DNA of 64,000 nt from Tessaracoccus flavescens (GTDB lineage Bacteria > Actinomycetota > Actinomycetes > Propionibacteriales > Propionibacteriaceae), in the NCBI RefSeq assembly GCF_001998865.1, contig NZ_CP019607.1:1116001-1180000 (forward strand), read 5' to 3'. A model generated the notes under the pieces. The model saw only the letters and a program-made list of their open reading frames with translations. It was not told where the DNA came from and did not search any database. This document shows positions 55,056-64,000 of this stretch, piece after piece (the stretch's first letter is position 1; the number at the start of each line of letters is the position of its first letter). The position numbers and the translations under genes are program-made.

Positions 55056-55183
55056 CTGATCCTCCTCAGGTGGGCACTAAGGAGAAGATTACGAGGTCAC
55101 GGGGTCGAAACCTAAGCGTTGCGTGTAGTCGGCCGCCACGCTGCGGGCAAGCACCCCGGAAACCGACCGGTCGCCGATCCGGC

Positions 55184-56296
55184 TCAGGCGCCGCCCCCGA
55201 GGGTGGACGCCGTCGCGGCCATCCGGGCGACCGCCTCGGCGATGATCTCGTGCGACGTGGCGAGGTTGACCCGGACGAACTGGGCGCTCTCCTGTGCGAA
55301 CTCGGAGCCGAGGTTGAATCGGACCCGGCCGACCTGATGGAACTCACGCCCCGGGTTCTCGAGGCCAAGCGGTGAGCAGTCCACCCATGCCAGATAGGTG
55401 CCCTCGGACGGGGCGTAGCTGAGCTGCGGCAACCGTTCGCCGAGCTGCTGCGCGAAGTAGGCCTTGTTTCCCGCGATCTCCTCCGCCGCCTCCGCGAGCC
55501 ACTCGCGGCCGCCGGTCAACGCGGCCGAGTGCGCGATGACGCCGAAGTAGCTCGCACCGTCGGAGACCATCGGGCGCAGCTTGGCGCGGATGGCGGCGGG
55601 GCCGATCACGAGGCCCGACTTGAGCGCCGCGAGGTTGAACGACTTGGACGCCGAGGTGACGATCACCGCGTCTTCTGCGACGTCGAGGTAGGGGACGTGG
55701 CGGGCGCCTGCGAGCGGGGCGTGGATCTCGTCGGAGATCACCGTCACGTTGTACTTCTCGGCGAGGGCTGCGACCCGTTCGAGCTCCTCGCGGGTGTGGA
55801 TGGTGCCGGTCGGGTTGTGCGGCGAGCACAGCAGGTAGGCGGTCGGCTGCTCGGTGCGCAACGCCTCCTCGAGACCCTCGAGGTCGAGCCGGTCGTCGAC
55901 CATGGCGACCTCGACGATGCGCCGGTCGTGGCACACGCCCCTGAACGGCGGGTAGATCGGCGGGTTGATCACGACGGCGTCGCCCGGCTCCGTGACGGCC
56001 ACGAGCACGTCGCGCATGCCGGTCACGACGTCGGTGACCAGCGTCGCGTCTGCCGGGTCGGTGTTCCAGCCCCATTGCCACGCGGCGTAGTCGGCGAGGG
56101 CCTCCTGGTAGGTGGGCAGCTCCGGGTAGCCGGTGTCACCGATGGCGAGCGCCTGCTCGAGCTTTTCCCGCACCGCGGGCGCGAGCATGCAGTCCATCTC
56201 GGCCACGAACAGCGGGAGCACGTCCGGCTCGAACCGCCTCCACTTGATGCTTGATCGCCTGCGCAGCTCGTCGAGGGGGACGTCGAAGATGGCCAT
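55184..56296 (-). CDS. PatB/MalY-type C-S lyase (aminotransferase class I fold)
   Basis: A 370 aa PLP enzyme. The opening FDVPLDELRRRSSIKWRRFE followed by LPLFVAEMDCMLAPAV marks the MalY/PatB group; YLLCSPHNPTGTI, SDEIHAPLAGARHVPY and the PLP lysine in TSASKSFNLAALKSG follow. Such enzymes cleave cystathionine, cysteine or thiol conjugates to pyruvate, ammonia and a thiol. ATG 56296 has no ribosome-binding site; CAAGAT six bases upstream could be the -10 of a leaderless message. No partner genes nearby point to the substrate. Confidence 0.85.
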   Translation of the reverse strand: MAIFDVPLDELRRRSSIKWRRFEPDVLPLFVAEMDCMLAPAVREKLEQALAIGDTGYPELPTYQEALADYAAWQWGWNTDPADATLVTDVVTGMRDVLVAVTEPGDAVVINPPIYPPFRGVCHDRRIVEVAMVDDRLDLEGLEEALRTEQPTAYLLCSPHNPTGTIHTREELERVAALAEKYNVTVISDEIHAPLAGARHVPYLDVAEDAVIVTSASKSFNLAALKSGLVIGPAAIRAKLRPMVSDGASYFGVIAHSAALTGGREWLAEAAEEIAGNKAYFAQQLGERLPQLSYAPSEGTYLAWVDCSPLGLENPGREFHQVGRVRFNLGSEFAQESAQFVRVNLATSHEIIAEAVARMAATASTLGGGA

Positions 56297-56319
56297 GGGA
56301 CCATCTTGCACCACCCGGC

Positions 56320-57582
56320 TCAGCGGCCCATCAGCGTGACGAGCTTGTGCAGGAAGGAGAGGTAGTCGTCGACCCGGCCGGGCCCGATCGGGCTCTCGGT
56401 GATGACGGCGGCCACGTCGCGCTCGAACCAGAGCTGGGCGAACTTCGGGACGAACGGCTCGGCCATCAGCTTCCAGACGGCGGGCGTCAGGGCGGCCCGG
56501 GCGCTCTCGGGCGACTCGGAGGTGACGCGCCAACGCTCGTCGAAGTCGGGGTCGCCGACCTCGATGTCGCCGCTGCCGACGAGTTGGGTGAGCGTCGGGT
56601 TGTCAAGGGTGACCCGGACCGGTTCGAGCTTCATGCCTGGCTTGCGCACGCAGATCACCTGGCGGATGTTGGCCTCGGTCCCCGCGCCGGTGACGGTGCG
56701 CCAGCCGAAGACGGGAAGCTCGCCGAACTTGCCCGCGAACGCGTCGACGTGGCGGCCGCCGGGGAGCGGGCCGTGGTTGAACCGTTCGGCGATCTCGCGG
56801 CCGTTGGGGTAGTACAGCCAGCCGCGCCGCGAGCTCCACAGCGCCCACTCGTTGCGCGGGGCGAGCCTCGGCTCGGAGAGACGGGGCGTCGAAGGCAGCG
56901 GAACGGGTGCGCGCATGGGAAGTGGCCGCGGCGGCAGTGGTCGCACCGGGTAGTAGCCGGGGACGGCGCGCGTCGACATCGGCGCCGCGCCTGGCACCAT
57001 CGACAGCCCGGGCGCCGGTGCAGACGGGCTGCCGCGCAGGGCGTTGAGCACGCGTGTCGGCATCTTGTCGACGAGGCGGCGCAGCAGGTGCAGGTACCGG
57101 TCGAGCGACATGGCGGAGACCTCGCCGCGGGCGCTGAGCAGGACGGCGTCGCGCTCGAGCCAGATCTGGGAGAAGTCGGGCTGGATGTCGAAGAGGACCT
57201 CCTGCAGCGCGGTGCCGATGAGGTCGCGGGCGAACTTGTGGCTTGGCGCGACGACCTTCCAGCGCAGGTCGAAGTCGGTGTCGATGGGCACGCCCGGGTC
57301 GTCGCTGAGGAAGGTGGCCTCCATCATGGTCAGCGGCGGGAACGTGATGCCGGGAAGCTGCACGGCGACGACGTGGAGCGCGCCGTCGGGGTCACGGCCC
57401 GCCGCCCCTTGGAATCCGAAGACGGGCAGACCGCCGAGCGTCCCGGACCAGCCGTTGGTCAGTTCGCGGTCGCCGCCGTCGAACATCTCGCCGCCCCGGA
57501 ACAGTCCGCGCATCGACGGCCAGAGGGCGTAGAAGCGCATGTTGCGTTCGCGCGCCCATCCCTCGATCTCGCCACTGATCAC
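56320..57582 (-). CDS. Hypothetical protein with an internal domain duplication
   Basis: A 420 aa soluble protein made of two related halves of about 170 residues joined by a Pro/Arg-rich linker (VRPLPPRPLPMRAPVPLPST). Half 1 has LGGLPVFGFQ, DTDFDLRWKVVAPSHKFARD and FSQIWLERDAVLL; half 2 has FGELPVFGWR, DPDFDERWRVTSESPESARA and FAQLWFERDVAAV at the same spacing. I do not recognise the family. GTG 57582 is chosen because GGAGG lies 6 bases upstream; longer in-frame starts have none. No signal peptide or membrane helix. Confidence 0.8.
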   Translation of the reverse strand: MISGEIEGWARERNMRFYALWPSMRGLFRGGEMFDGGDRELTNGWSGTLGGLPVFGFQGAAGRDPDGALHVVAVQLPGITFPPLTMMEATFLSDDPGVPIDTDFDLRWKVVAPSHKFARDLIGTALQEVLFDIQPDFSQIWLERDAVLLSARGEVSAMSLDRYLHLLRRLVDKMPTRVLNALRGSPSAPAPGLSMVPGAAPMSTRAVPGYYPVRPLPPRPLPMRAPVPLPSTPRLSEPRLAPRNEWALWSSRRGWLYYPNGREIAERFNHGPLPGGRHVDAFAGKFGELPVFGWRTVTGAGTEANIRQVICVRKPGMKLEPVRVTLDNPTLTQLVGSGDIEVGDPDFDERWRVTSESPESARAALTPAVWKLMAEPFVPKFAQLWFERDVAAVITESPIGPGRVDDYLSFLHKLVTLMGR

Positions 57583-57780
57583 CAGATTCCTCCTTGACAC
57601 CCTCCATCGTGCCAGCCCCGTGGGGCCGTGCGCCGCCGTGCGTCGCGACCGGACTGCGGGCGGGCCTGCGTGACCCGTCGCGTCGTCCGCGGGACGGCGA
57701 TCGGCACTGTTGGCATCAGGGAACCTTCCGACGACGACGGCTGAGGGGTTTGAGCCTATGCCCCGCGCGGCGCATAATAG

Positions 57781-57957
57781 GTGCCACCGCACGACGTCGA
57801 TGGGGCCATCACCCCGGAGTTGCCGGAAGAACGGTGCCTCGCGGCACTCACTAGAACCGGCGGCGGTGAGTCAAGAGTGGGGCGCCTTCGGCGTCCAAGG
57901 AGGGTGGTACCGCGGGCCGAGGCTCGTCCCTTCAGTAGTGACGCTGAAGCAAGGACA
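57781..57957 (+). promoter_or_regulatory. T-box riboswitch of ileS (translational type)
   Basis: The T-box AGGGTGGTACCGCG lies at 57901-57914; its TGGT would pair with the ACCA end of uncharged tRNA-Ile. A hairpin GGGG-CCATCA-CCCC (57802-57815) presents ATC at 57808-57810 as an isoleucine specifier; GTGCC (57781-57785) with GGCAC (57843-57847) may close the domain. Two exclusive folds are visible: AGGG (57901-57904) with CCCT (57928-57931) in the antisequestrator, or GTCCCTTCAG (57926-57935) with CTGAAG (57944-57949) and GGAC (57953-57956), which hides the AAGGA ribosome-binding site. Confidence 0.92.
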
Positions 57958-57962
57958 CCCAG

Positions 57963-60900
57963 ATGACAACCTCCCCCGGCTACAACGCCGTGCCTGCACA
58001 GGTCGACTTCCCGGCGATGGAACACGACATCCTGAAGCTGTGGGCCGAGCGCGACACGTTCGAGGCGACCCTGCGGCAGAGCGAGGGCGGCCAGCCCTGG
58101 ACGTTCTACGAGGGCCCGCCGACGGCGAACGGCATGCCTGGCACCCACCACATCGAGGCGCGCGTCTTCAAGGACCTGTTCCCGCGCTTCCGCACGATGC
58201 GCGGCTACCACGTCGAGCGCAAGGCCGGCTGGGACTGCCACGGCCTTCCCGTCGAGCTCGCCGTCGAGAAGGAACTCGGCTTCTCCGGCAAGCCCGACAT
58301 CGAGGCGTACGGCGTCGAGGCGTTCAACGCGAAGTGCCGCGAGTCGGTGCTGCGCCACGTCGACGCGTTCTCCGAGCTGACCGAGCGGATGGGCTACTGG
58401 GTCAACCTCGAAGAGGCCTACGTCACGATGGACCCCGAGTACGTCGAGTCGCTGTGGTGGGCGATGAAGCAGATCCATTCCAAGGGTCTGCTCGAGGAGG
58501 ACTACCGCGTCGCCCCGTACTGTCCCCGCTGCGGTACCGCCCTGTCGGACCATGAGCTGGCCCAGGGCTACGAGGAGGTCGTCGACCCGTCGATCTTCGT
58601 GCGCTTCCCGCTGACCTCCGGCCCGCTCGCCGGCCGCGTCGATCTTCTGGTGTGGACGACGACGCCGTGGACGCTCGTGTCGAACACCGCCGTCGCGGTG
58701 CACCCCGACGTGACCTACCGCGTCGCCTCGCACGCCGACCAGAAGCCGCTGCTGATCGCCGAGCCGCTCGCCGAGAAGGTGCTCGGGGAGGAGTGGACGC
58801 TGGGCGAGTCGTTCCTGGGCCGTGACCTCGAGCGCTGGGCCTACCAGCGTCCGCTGGAGCTGGTCGAGTTCCCCGAGCCCGCACACTTCGTCGTGCTCGC
58901 CGACTACGTCACCACCGAGGACGGCTCGGGTCTGGTCCACCAGGCGCCCGCCTTCGGTGAGGACGACATGGCCGTTTGTCGCGCCTACGGGCTGCCTTTC
59001 GTGAACCCGGTGCGCAAGGACGGCACGTTCGAGGAGGAGCTCGACCTCGTCGGCGGCATGTTCTTCAAGGCGGCCAACACCCCGATCGTTGCCGACCTCT
59101 CCGAGCGCGGGCTGCTGTTCCGCAAGCTCGACTACACCCACACCTACCCGCACTGCTGGCGCTGCCACACCCCGCTGCTCTACTACGCCATGCCTTCCTG
59201 GTACATCCGCACCACGAAGATCAAGGACGAGATGCTGGCCGAGAACGAGGCCACCAACTGGCATCCGGACAGCATCAAGCACGGCCGCTACGGCGACTGG
59301 CTGAACAACAACATCGACTGGGCGCTTTCCCGCAGCCGCTACTGGGGCACGCCGCTGCCGATCTGGCGCTGCGAGGACGACCATCAGGTCTGCGTCGGCT
59401 CCCGTGCGGAGCTGAGCGAGCTGACCGGCAGAGACCAGAGCGAGCTCGACCCGCACCGTCCTTACGTCGACGACGTGGTGTTCGCCTGCCCGACGTGCGG
59501 CAAGGAGTCGCGCCGTGTGCCCGAGGTGATCGACGCGTGGTTCGACTCCGGGTCGATGCCGTTCGCGCAGTGGGGCTTCCCGCACGCCGAGGGCTCGCAG
59601 GAGAAGTTCGCCGACCGCTACCCCGCCGACTTCATCTGCGAGGCGATCGACCAGACCCGTGGCTGGTTCTACTCGCTGATGGCCGTCGGGACGCTCGTGT
59701 TCGACAAGTCGGCGTACCGCAACGTCGTGTGCCTCGGCCACATCCTCGCCGACGACGGCCGCAAGATGAGCAAGCACCTCGGCAACGTGCTCGAGCCGAT
59801 CCCGCTGATGGATCAGCACGGAGCAGACGCCGTCCGCTGGTTCATGGCGTGCTCGGGTTCGCCGTGGTCGGCGCGTCGGGTCGGCCATCAGGCGATCGGC
59901 GAGACGGTCCGCAAGGTGCTGATCACCTACTGGAACACCGTTGCCTTCCAGTCGCTTTACGCGCGCGCCGCGAACTGGACGCCGTCGGGCGGGGCGCCCG
60001 CGGTGGCCGAGCGGCACGTGCTCGACCGTTGGCTGACGTCTGCCACCCAGCAGCTGATCCTCGAGACCACCGAGGCGCTGGAGGGCTACGACACGCAGCG
60101 CTACGGGCAGGCGCTTTCTGGCTTCATCGACGCGCTGTCCAACTGGCACGTGCGCCGCTCCCGCCGCCGCTTCTGGGCTGGCGACGAGGGCGCGCTGTGG
60201 ACGCTACACGAGACCCTCGACACGCTGACCCGCCTGCTGGCGCCGATCATGCCGTTCGTCACGGAGCGCGTGTGGCAGGACCTGTTCCACGCCGCCGACC
60301 CGGAGGGCCCCGACTCGGTGCACCTCACCGCCTGGCCGGTCGCCGACGAGTCGCTGATCATCCCCGCGCTGTCCGAGGCGATGGAGATGACCCGCCGCAC
60401 CGTCGAGCTGGGCCGCGCCGCGCGGGCCGAGTCGAAGGTGAAGGTGCGCCAGGCGCTGCGCAGGATGCTTGTGCCTTCCGCGATCTTCGAGAAGCTCTCC
60501 CCCGAGCTGCAGGACGAGATCAAGGCGGAGCTGAACGTCGAGTCGATCGAGTCGTTCGCCTCCGCAGGCGACCTGGTCGACCATTCGGCGAAGGGCAACT
60601 TCCGCAACCTCGGCAAGCGGTTCGCCCAGCGCACCCCGCTGATCGCGAAGGCCATCGCCGAGCTGGACGCCGAGTGGCTGGCCACCCAGCTGCGCGACGC
60701 GGGCCGCGCCGTCCTCGAGTTCGAGGGCGAGCAGCTCGAGCTTGGCCCCGACGACGTGATCGTGACGGAGCGTCCGCGCGAGGGCTGGTCGGTCGTCAAC
60801 GAGCAGGGCGAGACGGTCGCGCTCGACCTTGAGCTGACGCCCGAGCTGATCCAGTCGGGCCAGGCGCGCGAGGTGATCCGCTTCATCCAGGAGGCCCGCA

Positions 60901-61097
60901 AGCGCGCAGGCCTCGAGGTCTCGGACCGGATCCGGATCGTGCTGGAGGCCGGCCCCGAGCTGACCGCCGCGATCGCCGCGCACCGCGACCTGATCGCGGG
61001 CGAGGTGCTCGCCGTCGAACTGATCCAGGACGAGGTCGACTCGGCCACCGACGAGGACGAGGAGCTGAACCTGCGCCTGCGGCTGGTCAAGGCCTGA
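57963..61097 (+). CDS. ileS: Isoleucyl-tRNA synthetase
   Basis: A 1044 aa class I synthetase. The HIGH-type motif is PPTANGMPGTHHIEARVFKD near residue 50 and KMSKS is DDGRKMSKHLGNV near 600. An editing (CP1) domain lies between (VDLLVWTTTPWTLVSNTAVA). The C-terminal part is the anticodon-binding domain and an extended tail of the eukaryote-like, mupirocin-resistant-type IleRS common in actinobacteria. ATG 57963 is 7 bases from AAGGA, which is part of the T-box sequestrator. Charged-tRNA feedback therefore acts at translation start. Confidence 0.97.
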   Translation: MTTSPGYNAVPAQVDFPAMEHDILKLWAERDTFEATLRQSEGGQPWTFYEGPPTANGMPGTHHIEARVFKDLFPRFRTMRGYHVERKAGWDCHGLPVELAVEKELGFSGKPDIEAYGVEAFNAKCRESVLRHVDAFSELTERMGYWVNLEEAYVTMDPEYVESLWWAMKQIHSKGLLEEDYRVAPYCPRCGTALSDHELAQGYEEVVDPSIFVRFPLTSGPLAGRVDLLVWTTTPWTLVSNTAVAVHPDVTYRVASHADQKPLLIAEPLAEKVLGEEWTLGESFLGRDLERWAYQRPLELVEFPEPAHFVVLADYVTTEDGSGLVHQAPAFGEDDMAVCRAYGLPFVNPVRKDGTFEEELDLVGGMFFKAANTPIVADLSERGLLFRKLDYTHTYPHCWRCHTPLLYYAMPSWYIRTTKIKDEMLAENEATNWHPDSIKHGRYGDWLNNNIDWALSRSRYWGTPLPIWRCEDDHQVCVGSRAELSELTGRDQSELDPHRPYVDDVVFACPTCGKESRRVPEVIDAWFDSGSMPFAQWGFPHAEGSQEKFADRYPADFICEAIDQTRGWFYSLMAVGTLVFDKSAYRNVVCLGHILADDGRKMSKHLGNVLEPIPLMDQHGADAVRWFMACSGSPWSARRVGHQAIGETVRKVLITYWNTVAFQSLYARAANWTPSGGAPAVAERHVLDRWLTSATQQLILETTEALEGYDTQRYGQALSGFIDALSNWHVRRSRRRFWAGDEGALWTLHETLDTLTRLLAPIMPFVTERVWQDLFHAADPEGPDSVHLTAWPVADESLIIPALSEAMEMTRRTVELGRAARAESKVKVRQALRRMLVPSAIFEKLSPELQDEIKAELNVESIESFASAGDLVDHSAKGNFRNLGKRFAQRTPLIAKAIAELDAEWLATQLRDAGRAVLEFEGEQLELGPDDVIVTERPREGWSVVNEQGETVALDLELTPELIQSGQAREVIRFIQEARKRAGLEVSDRIRIVLEAGPELTAAIAAHRDLIAGEVLAVELIQDEVDSATDEDEELNLRLRLVKA

Positions 61098-61117
61098 CCC
61101 GGGAGCATCCCGGCACC

Positions 61118-61155
61118 CGACGGGTGGTGTGTGTCCACGCCACGCACCACCGTCG
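61118..61155 (+). terminator. Terminator after ileS
   Basis: A long imperfect hairpin (61118-61133 with 61141-61155, one bulged G and one wobble) begins 21 bases after the ileS stop. Confidence 0.6.
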
Positions 61156-61196
61156 ACACAGCTTCGCGAGGATCTGAGCGTAGCGACAGCGCGTGG

Positions 61197-62195
61197 TCAG
61201 CGCAGGTCGGGAAGGGTGGCGTCGACGTGCTGGATGCCGGAGTCACGCAGGCACTCCTCCAGCACCCGCATCACCTCGAGCGTGTCGCTCAGCGGCATGG
61301 TCGGCGACTCCGTGGCGCCCTCGGAGATCCGCTTGGTGGCCTCGGCAAACTCGTGGCTGTAGCCGCGGCCCGACGGTGCGGCCTCGATGATCCGCGGCAG
61401 CACCCCGGCGCGGTGGACGGTGATCACCGACGGGTGGTGGAACCGCGGCTCGATCTCGATCCAGCCCTTCGTGCCGACGACGATCATCCGGCCGGGGCCG
61501 GGACCGTCGAAGCCGCACGACAGCGAGGAGAGTCCTTCGCCCACGTGGGACAGGGTGATCGCTGAGGCCTTCTCGACGCCGGTCGGGTAGAGGCGGGTGA
61601 CGCACTCGACGCTCTTCACGTCGCCGAGGAACATCTGGGCCATGTTGACCAGGTAGACGCCGAGGTCGAGGATCGCGCCGCCGCCGAGCTTCGCCTCGAA
61701 CAGCCGGTTGCCCGCCTCGTACTCACGGAAGGCGTACAGGTCTCCCTGGACGGCGATCGCGTCGCCGATCCTGCCCCAGGCGACCACTTCGCGTGCGGCG
61801 GCGACCGCCGGCAGGAAGCGGGTCCACATGGCCTCCATGGCGAAGACGCCGCGGGCCTGGGCCGCGTCGACGATCTGCCTGGCTCCGTCAAGGGTGGCCG
61901 CGAAGGCCTTCTCGACCATGACGGCCTTACCCGCCGCGATGGCCGCGAGGGCGACGTCGCGGTGCTGGGGATGGGGGGTGGCGATGTAGACGGCGTCGAT
62001 CTCCGGGTCGGAGATCATCTCGCGGTAGCTGCCGTAGGCGGCGGGGATGCCGTGGTGGGCCGCGAACACGTCTGCCTTGTGCTGGGAGCGCGATGCGATT
62101 CCGACGAGGCTGGCCCCGGGAACGAACTGGAAATCGCCCGCAACCGAGCCCGCGATGGATCCTGCTCCGACTATTCCCCAACGCACCGTACTCAT
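61197..62195 (-). CDS. Gfo/Idh/MocA family oxidoreductase
   Basis: A 332 aa NAD(P)-dependent dehydrogenase. Rossmann motif RWGIVGAGSIAGSVAGDF; the family block IDAVYIATPHPQHRDVALAA followed by GKAVMVEKAFA with the conserved EK pair; and GGGAILDLGVYLVNMAQMFL in the C-terminal half with the substrate-side DxGxY. The substrate (a sugar, inositol or dihydrodiol) is not evident. TAGGCT at 62202-62207 is six bases before the ATG, a leaderless-type arrangement. Confidence 0.88.
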   Translation of the reverse strand: MSTVRWGIVGAGSIAGSVAGDFQFVPGASLVGIASRSQHKADVFAAHHGIPAAYGSYREMISDPEIDAVYIATPHPQHRDVALAAIAAGKAVMVEKAFAATLDGARQIVDAAQARGVFAMEAMWTRFLPAVAAAREVVAWGRIGDAIAVQGDLYAFREYEAGNRLFEAKLGGGAILDLGVYLVNMAQMFLGDVKSVECVTRLYPTGVEKASAITLSHVGEGLSSLSCGFDGPGPGRMIVVGTKGWIEIEPRFHHPSVITVHRAGVLPRIIEAAPSGRGYSHEFAEATKRISEGATESPTMPLSDTLEVMRVLEECLRDSGIQHVDATLPDLR

Positions 62196-62235
62196 GGCCC
62201 GAGCCTATCGGTGTGGGGCCGTTTCTGAGCAGGGT

Positions 62236-63612
62236 TCAGGCGACCCAGGCAGGCGACATGGCGGGTTCGGGGAAGGCTTCGCGGACCGCGCGCGGCGGGT
62301 CCGTCGAGGGCAGGGTGGGGCCTCGGAGCCGGTGTCGTCGGTGGAGGCGCGGCCGCCGTTGCGGATCGAGGTGCCGGGGTGCGGTGAACAGCGGCAGTCT
62401 CGAAGCCTCGTCGAGGTGGATCTGCCACTGCGCCTCGGGCGGCTTCAGCGGATCGGGTTCGACCAGCCGGTGGTGGTAGGCGCAGACGAGCACCCCGTTG
62501 CTGAGGGAGGTTTCGCCGCCTGCCCACCACGGGATGATGTGGTGCGCGTCGCAGGCGGAAGGGGTGGCATCGCAGCCGGGGAAGGCGCAGCCCTGGTCGC
62601 GGTGGGCCAGCGCCCTGCGCAACGTTCCGGCGAACAGCCGACTGGAGCGACCGACGTCCAGTACCTCGGACTGTGCGCCGAGGACGGCGGGGATGAGGTG
62701 GGCGTCGCAGGCAATGCGCCGCGCGTCTGCGGCGGTGAGGCGGACGCCGGTGGGAACCGAGGAGACCGCGCCGACGCCGCTGGCGAGGGTCTCGTAATCG
62801 AGGGTGATGAACACGTGGGGCCTGTCGCCCGCGCTGACGGGCAGACTTCCGGAGGCAGCGGCCAGGGCGCAGAGCCTGACCAGCGCATCGGCCCGGCGGG
62901 CGGCGCGGGTGGGCAGGTCTCCGGTGTGCTGGTACGACGCGGCCGACGGCATCAGGGCCTCGAGCTGGGCGAGGAGGGCCTCGCCTTCCGCGACGGGAAC
63001 CTGGCCTCGGATCAGCATCGAGCCGTGATGGTCTGGCACGACGACGAGGGTGCGGGCGGCCTGCGCGACGCGGGCCTGGCGGGCGAGGTGGTCTGCCTCG
63101 ACGGCCTCTGCGTGCTCCGGATCGGTCACCTCCGCCATGCGGGTGGCAAGGCGGAGGAGATCGTCTGGATCGAACTGGGCGGCGTAGCCGATGAGATCTG
63201 CCTGGCGGCGCTCGTGCCCCTCGGCGCTGAGCGCAGCCGGGGCCTTCTTCAGGCCGGAGACGATGGCCCGGGCCTGCGCCTCGGAGATGGTGCCCGCCGA
63301 CCATGCCCGTCCGATCAGCTCGAATCGCTCGGACAGCTCCGCCGCGAGGCGGACATCCGCGTGCGCCCTGCGCCGGGTGATCCGGTTGGTGGCGTGCAGC
63401 TGATCTGTGACGTTGTGCCCCGGCTCGGCGGTGAGGGCGGCCTCGTGGATGAGGCTGAGCCGGGTGGCGGAGAACTGGGTGACGGCGACATCCAGGGTGG
63501 CCACGAGCTCGAGCTTCTGGGAGCTGGAGAGCGCGGCCGACGATGCCTCGCGCAGGGCGACCCAGACGGCTTCGATGCGCCGTTCCAGCTCGTCCACTGC
63601 GATGTGTTCCAT
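62236..63612 (-). CDS. DUF222 domain HNH endonuclease (13E12 repeat family-type)
   Basis: A 458 aa protein. Residues about 20-330 are the helical DUF222 region (TDQLHATNRITRRRAHADVR, LTAADARRIACDAHLIPAVL) and the HNH motif follows near 345-390 (CAFPGCDATPSACDAHHIIP, then WWAGGETSLSNGVLVCAYHH). These are multi-copy proteins in actinobacteria, called 13E12 repeats in mycobacteria; their role is unknown, possibly tied to mobile DNA. All HNH residues and the Cys pairs for structural zinc are intact. The C-terminal 60 residues are Arg/Pro-rich. Confidence 0.88.
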   Translation of the reverse strand: MEHIAVDELERRIEAVWVALREASSAALSSSQKLELVATLDVAVTQFSATRLSLIHEAALTAEPGHNVTDQLHATNRITRRRAHADVRLAAELSERFELIGRAWSAGTISEAQARAIVSGLKKAPAALSAEGHERRQADLIGYAAQFDPDDLLRLATRMAEVTDPEHAEAVEADHLARQARVAQAARTLVVVPDHHGSMLIRGQVPVAEGEALLAQLEALMPSAASYQHTGDLPTRAARRADALVRLCALAAASGSLPVSAGDRPHVFITLDYETLASGVGAVSSVPTGVRLTAADARRIACDAHLIPAVLGAQSEVLDVGRSSRLFAGTLRRALAHRDQGCAFPGCDATPSACDAHHIIPWWAGGETSLSNGVLVCAYHHRLVEPDPLKPPEAQWQIHLDEASRLPLFTAPRHLDPQRRPRLHRRHRLRGPTLPSTDPPRAVREAFPEPAMSPAWVA

Positions 63613-64000
63613 ACCCTTATTCTCCGCGACGCCACTGACAGTTTTTCACCTATCCACAGGGCATTGACAAGGAAATTCGATGATTCTTCCAGCCTCTGCA
63701 TCTCCCTCACGCGGGGTCTCGCAGACCGCTGATCCGACAAGCCCCGGGCGGCGTTGACTGCAAGGTGTGGACGCCCTCGCCCGCATGGCGAACAGACCCA
63801 CCTACCGAGGCAGGCCCCGTGCAGCAAGAGCAGGCCGTCCCGGCACGACAGACGCCCGAAGCCGCGGGCCAGAACTCGGCCGTCGCGGCGCGGTGCACCC
63901 ATCAGCCCGGCTCATGCGCCCAGACCAGATGCGGCTGCTGTGCTGCGCGCCTGCCCGGATCGACCAGCGGACCCGGTCGGCCAGCCCCCGCGGGTCACGG
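63613..64000. other. Region without a supported gene
   Basis: About 390 bases upstream of the HNH gene. Short open frames exist on the minus strand (for example 63707-63898), but they show no codon bias, ribosome-binding site or recognisable motif. Two TTGAC-containing stretches (63664-63669 and 63755-63760) could belong to promoters. I see nothing further. Confidence 0.4.

Noticed and set aside
62236..63612. HNH protein as a homing endonuclease or CRISPR-associated nuclease
   Set aside because: The DUF222-HNH layout is the common 13E12-type family; no intron, intein, repeat array or cas gene is nearby.

Overview
The window comes from a high-GC Gram-positive chromosome. Actinomycetota is strongly suggested by HspR with HAIR operators upstream of dnaK-grpE-dnaJ-hspR, a GT-C polyprenol-phosphate-mannose type mannosyltransferase, a long (1044 aa) IleRS behind a translational T-box, a DUF222/HNH (13E12-type) nuclease and many apparently leaderless genes. 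The gene set (trehalose synthase-like GH13, NADH dehydrogenase II, L-lactate dehydrogenase, DUF2277) would fit Propionibacteriaceae, but that placement is inference.

Layout. 1-3215: an aldehyde-detoxification operon (glutathione-independent formaldehyde dehydrogenase, DJ-1/PfpI protein, ABM-fold protein) whose first gene is broken by an IS110-family element and further indels. 3355-4485: a sarcosine-oxidase-like flavoprotein. 4486-6375: an IS1182-family element flanked by CTAG, placed between two convergent stop codons. 6381-7412: DUF2277 and MgtC-like genes. 7500-10602: a TPP-riboswitch-controlled thiamin salvage operon (thiM-thiE-thiD-tenA). 10606-11530: decayed fragments of secreted-protein genes. 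11601-16552: glycogen phosphorylase facing a trehalose-synthase-like GH13 enzyme. 16652-19314: NAD-kinase-like and SPFH genes divergent from an NrtR-type Nudix regulator, with twin operators. 19376-22004: a repeat-rich Ala/Asp protein, ldh and a GntR regulator. 22045-26065: the HspR-controlled chaperone operon. 26287-31474: small unknown genes, a dimethylformamidase-like remnant, thrC and an ABC-2 exporter. 31474-37186: mannosyltransferase, NDH-2, DoxX and a two-component system. 37258-41265: a truncated secreted repeat protein, deoC, an ABC exporter and dcd. 41288-55055: an envelope cluster read right to left (FHA/zinc-ribbon protein, a 2064-residue membrane-anchored Ig/FN3 protein, MoxR ATPase, DUF58 protein, a transglutaminase-fold membrane protein lacking its catalytic triad, and an RDD-FHA protein). 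55184-63612: a PatB-like C-S lyase, a duplicated-domain protein, T-box and ileS, a Gfo/Idh/MocA oxidoreductase and the HNH protein. The last 390 bases hold no gene I can support.

The strongest candidates for follow-up are the FHA-Ig-MoxR-DUF58-pseudotransglutaminase cluster, the NrtR/SPFH/NAD-kinase-like module, the readable T-box switch of ileS, and a candidate bridge RNA with guide-like matches in the IS110 left end. All assignments are from reading the sequence; no database search was run.
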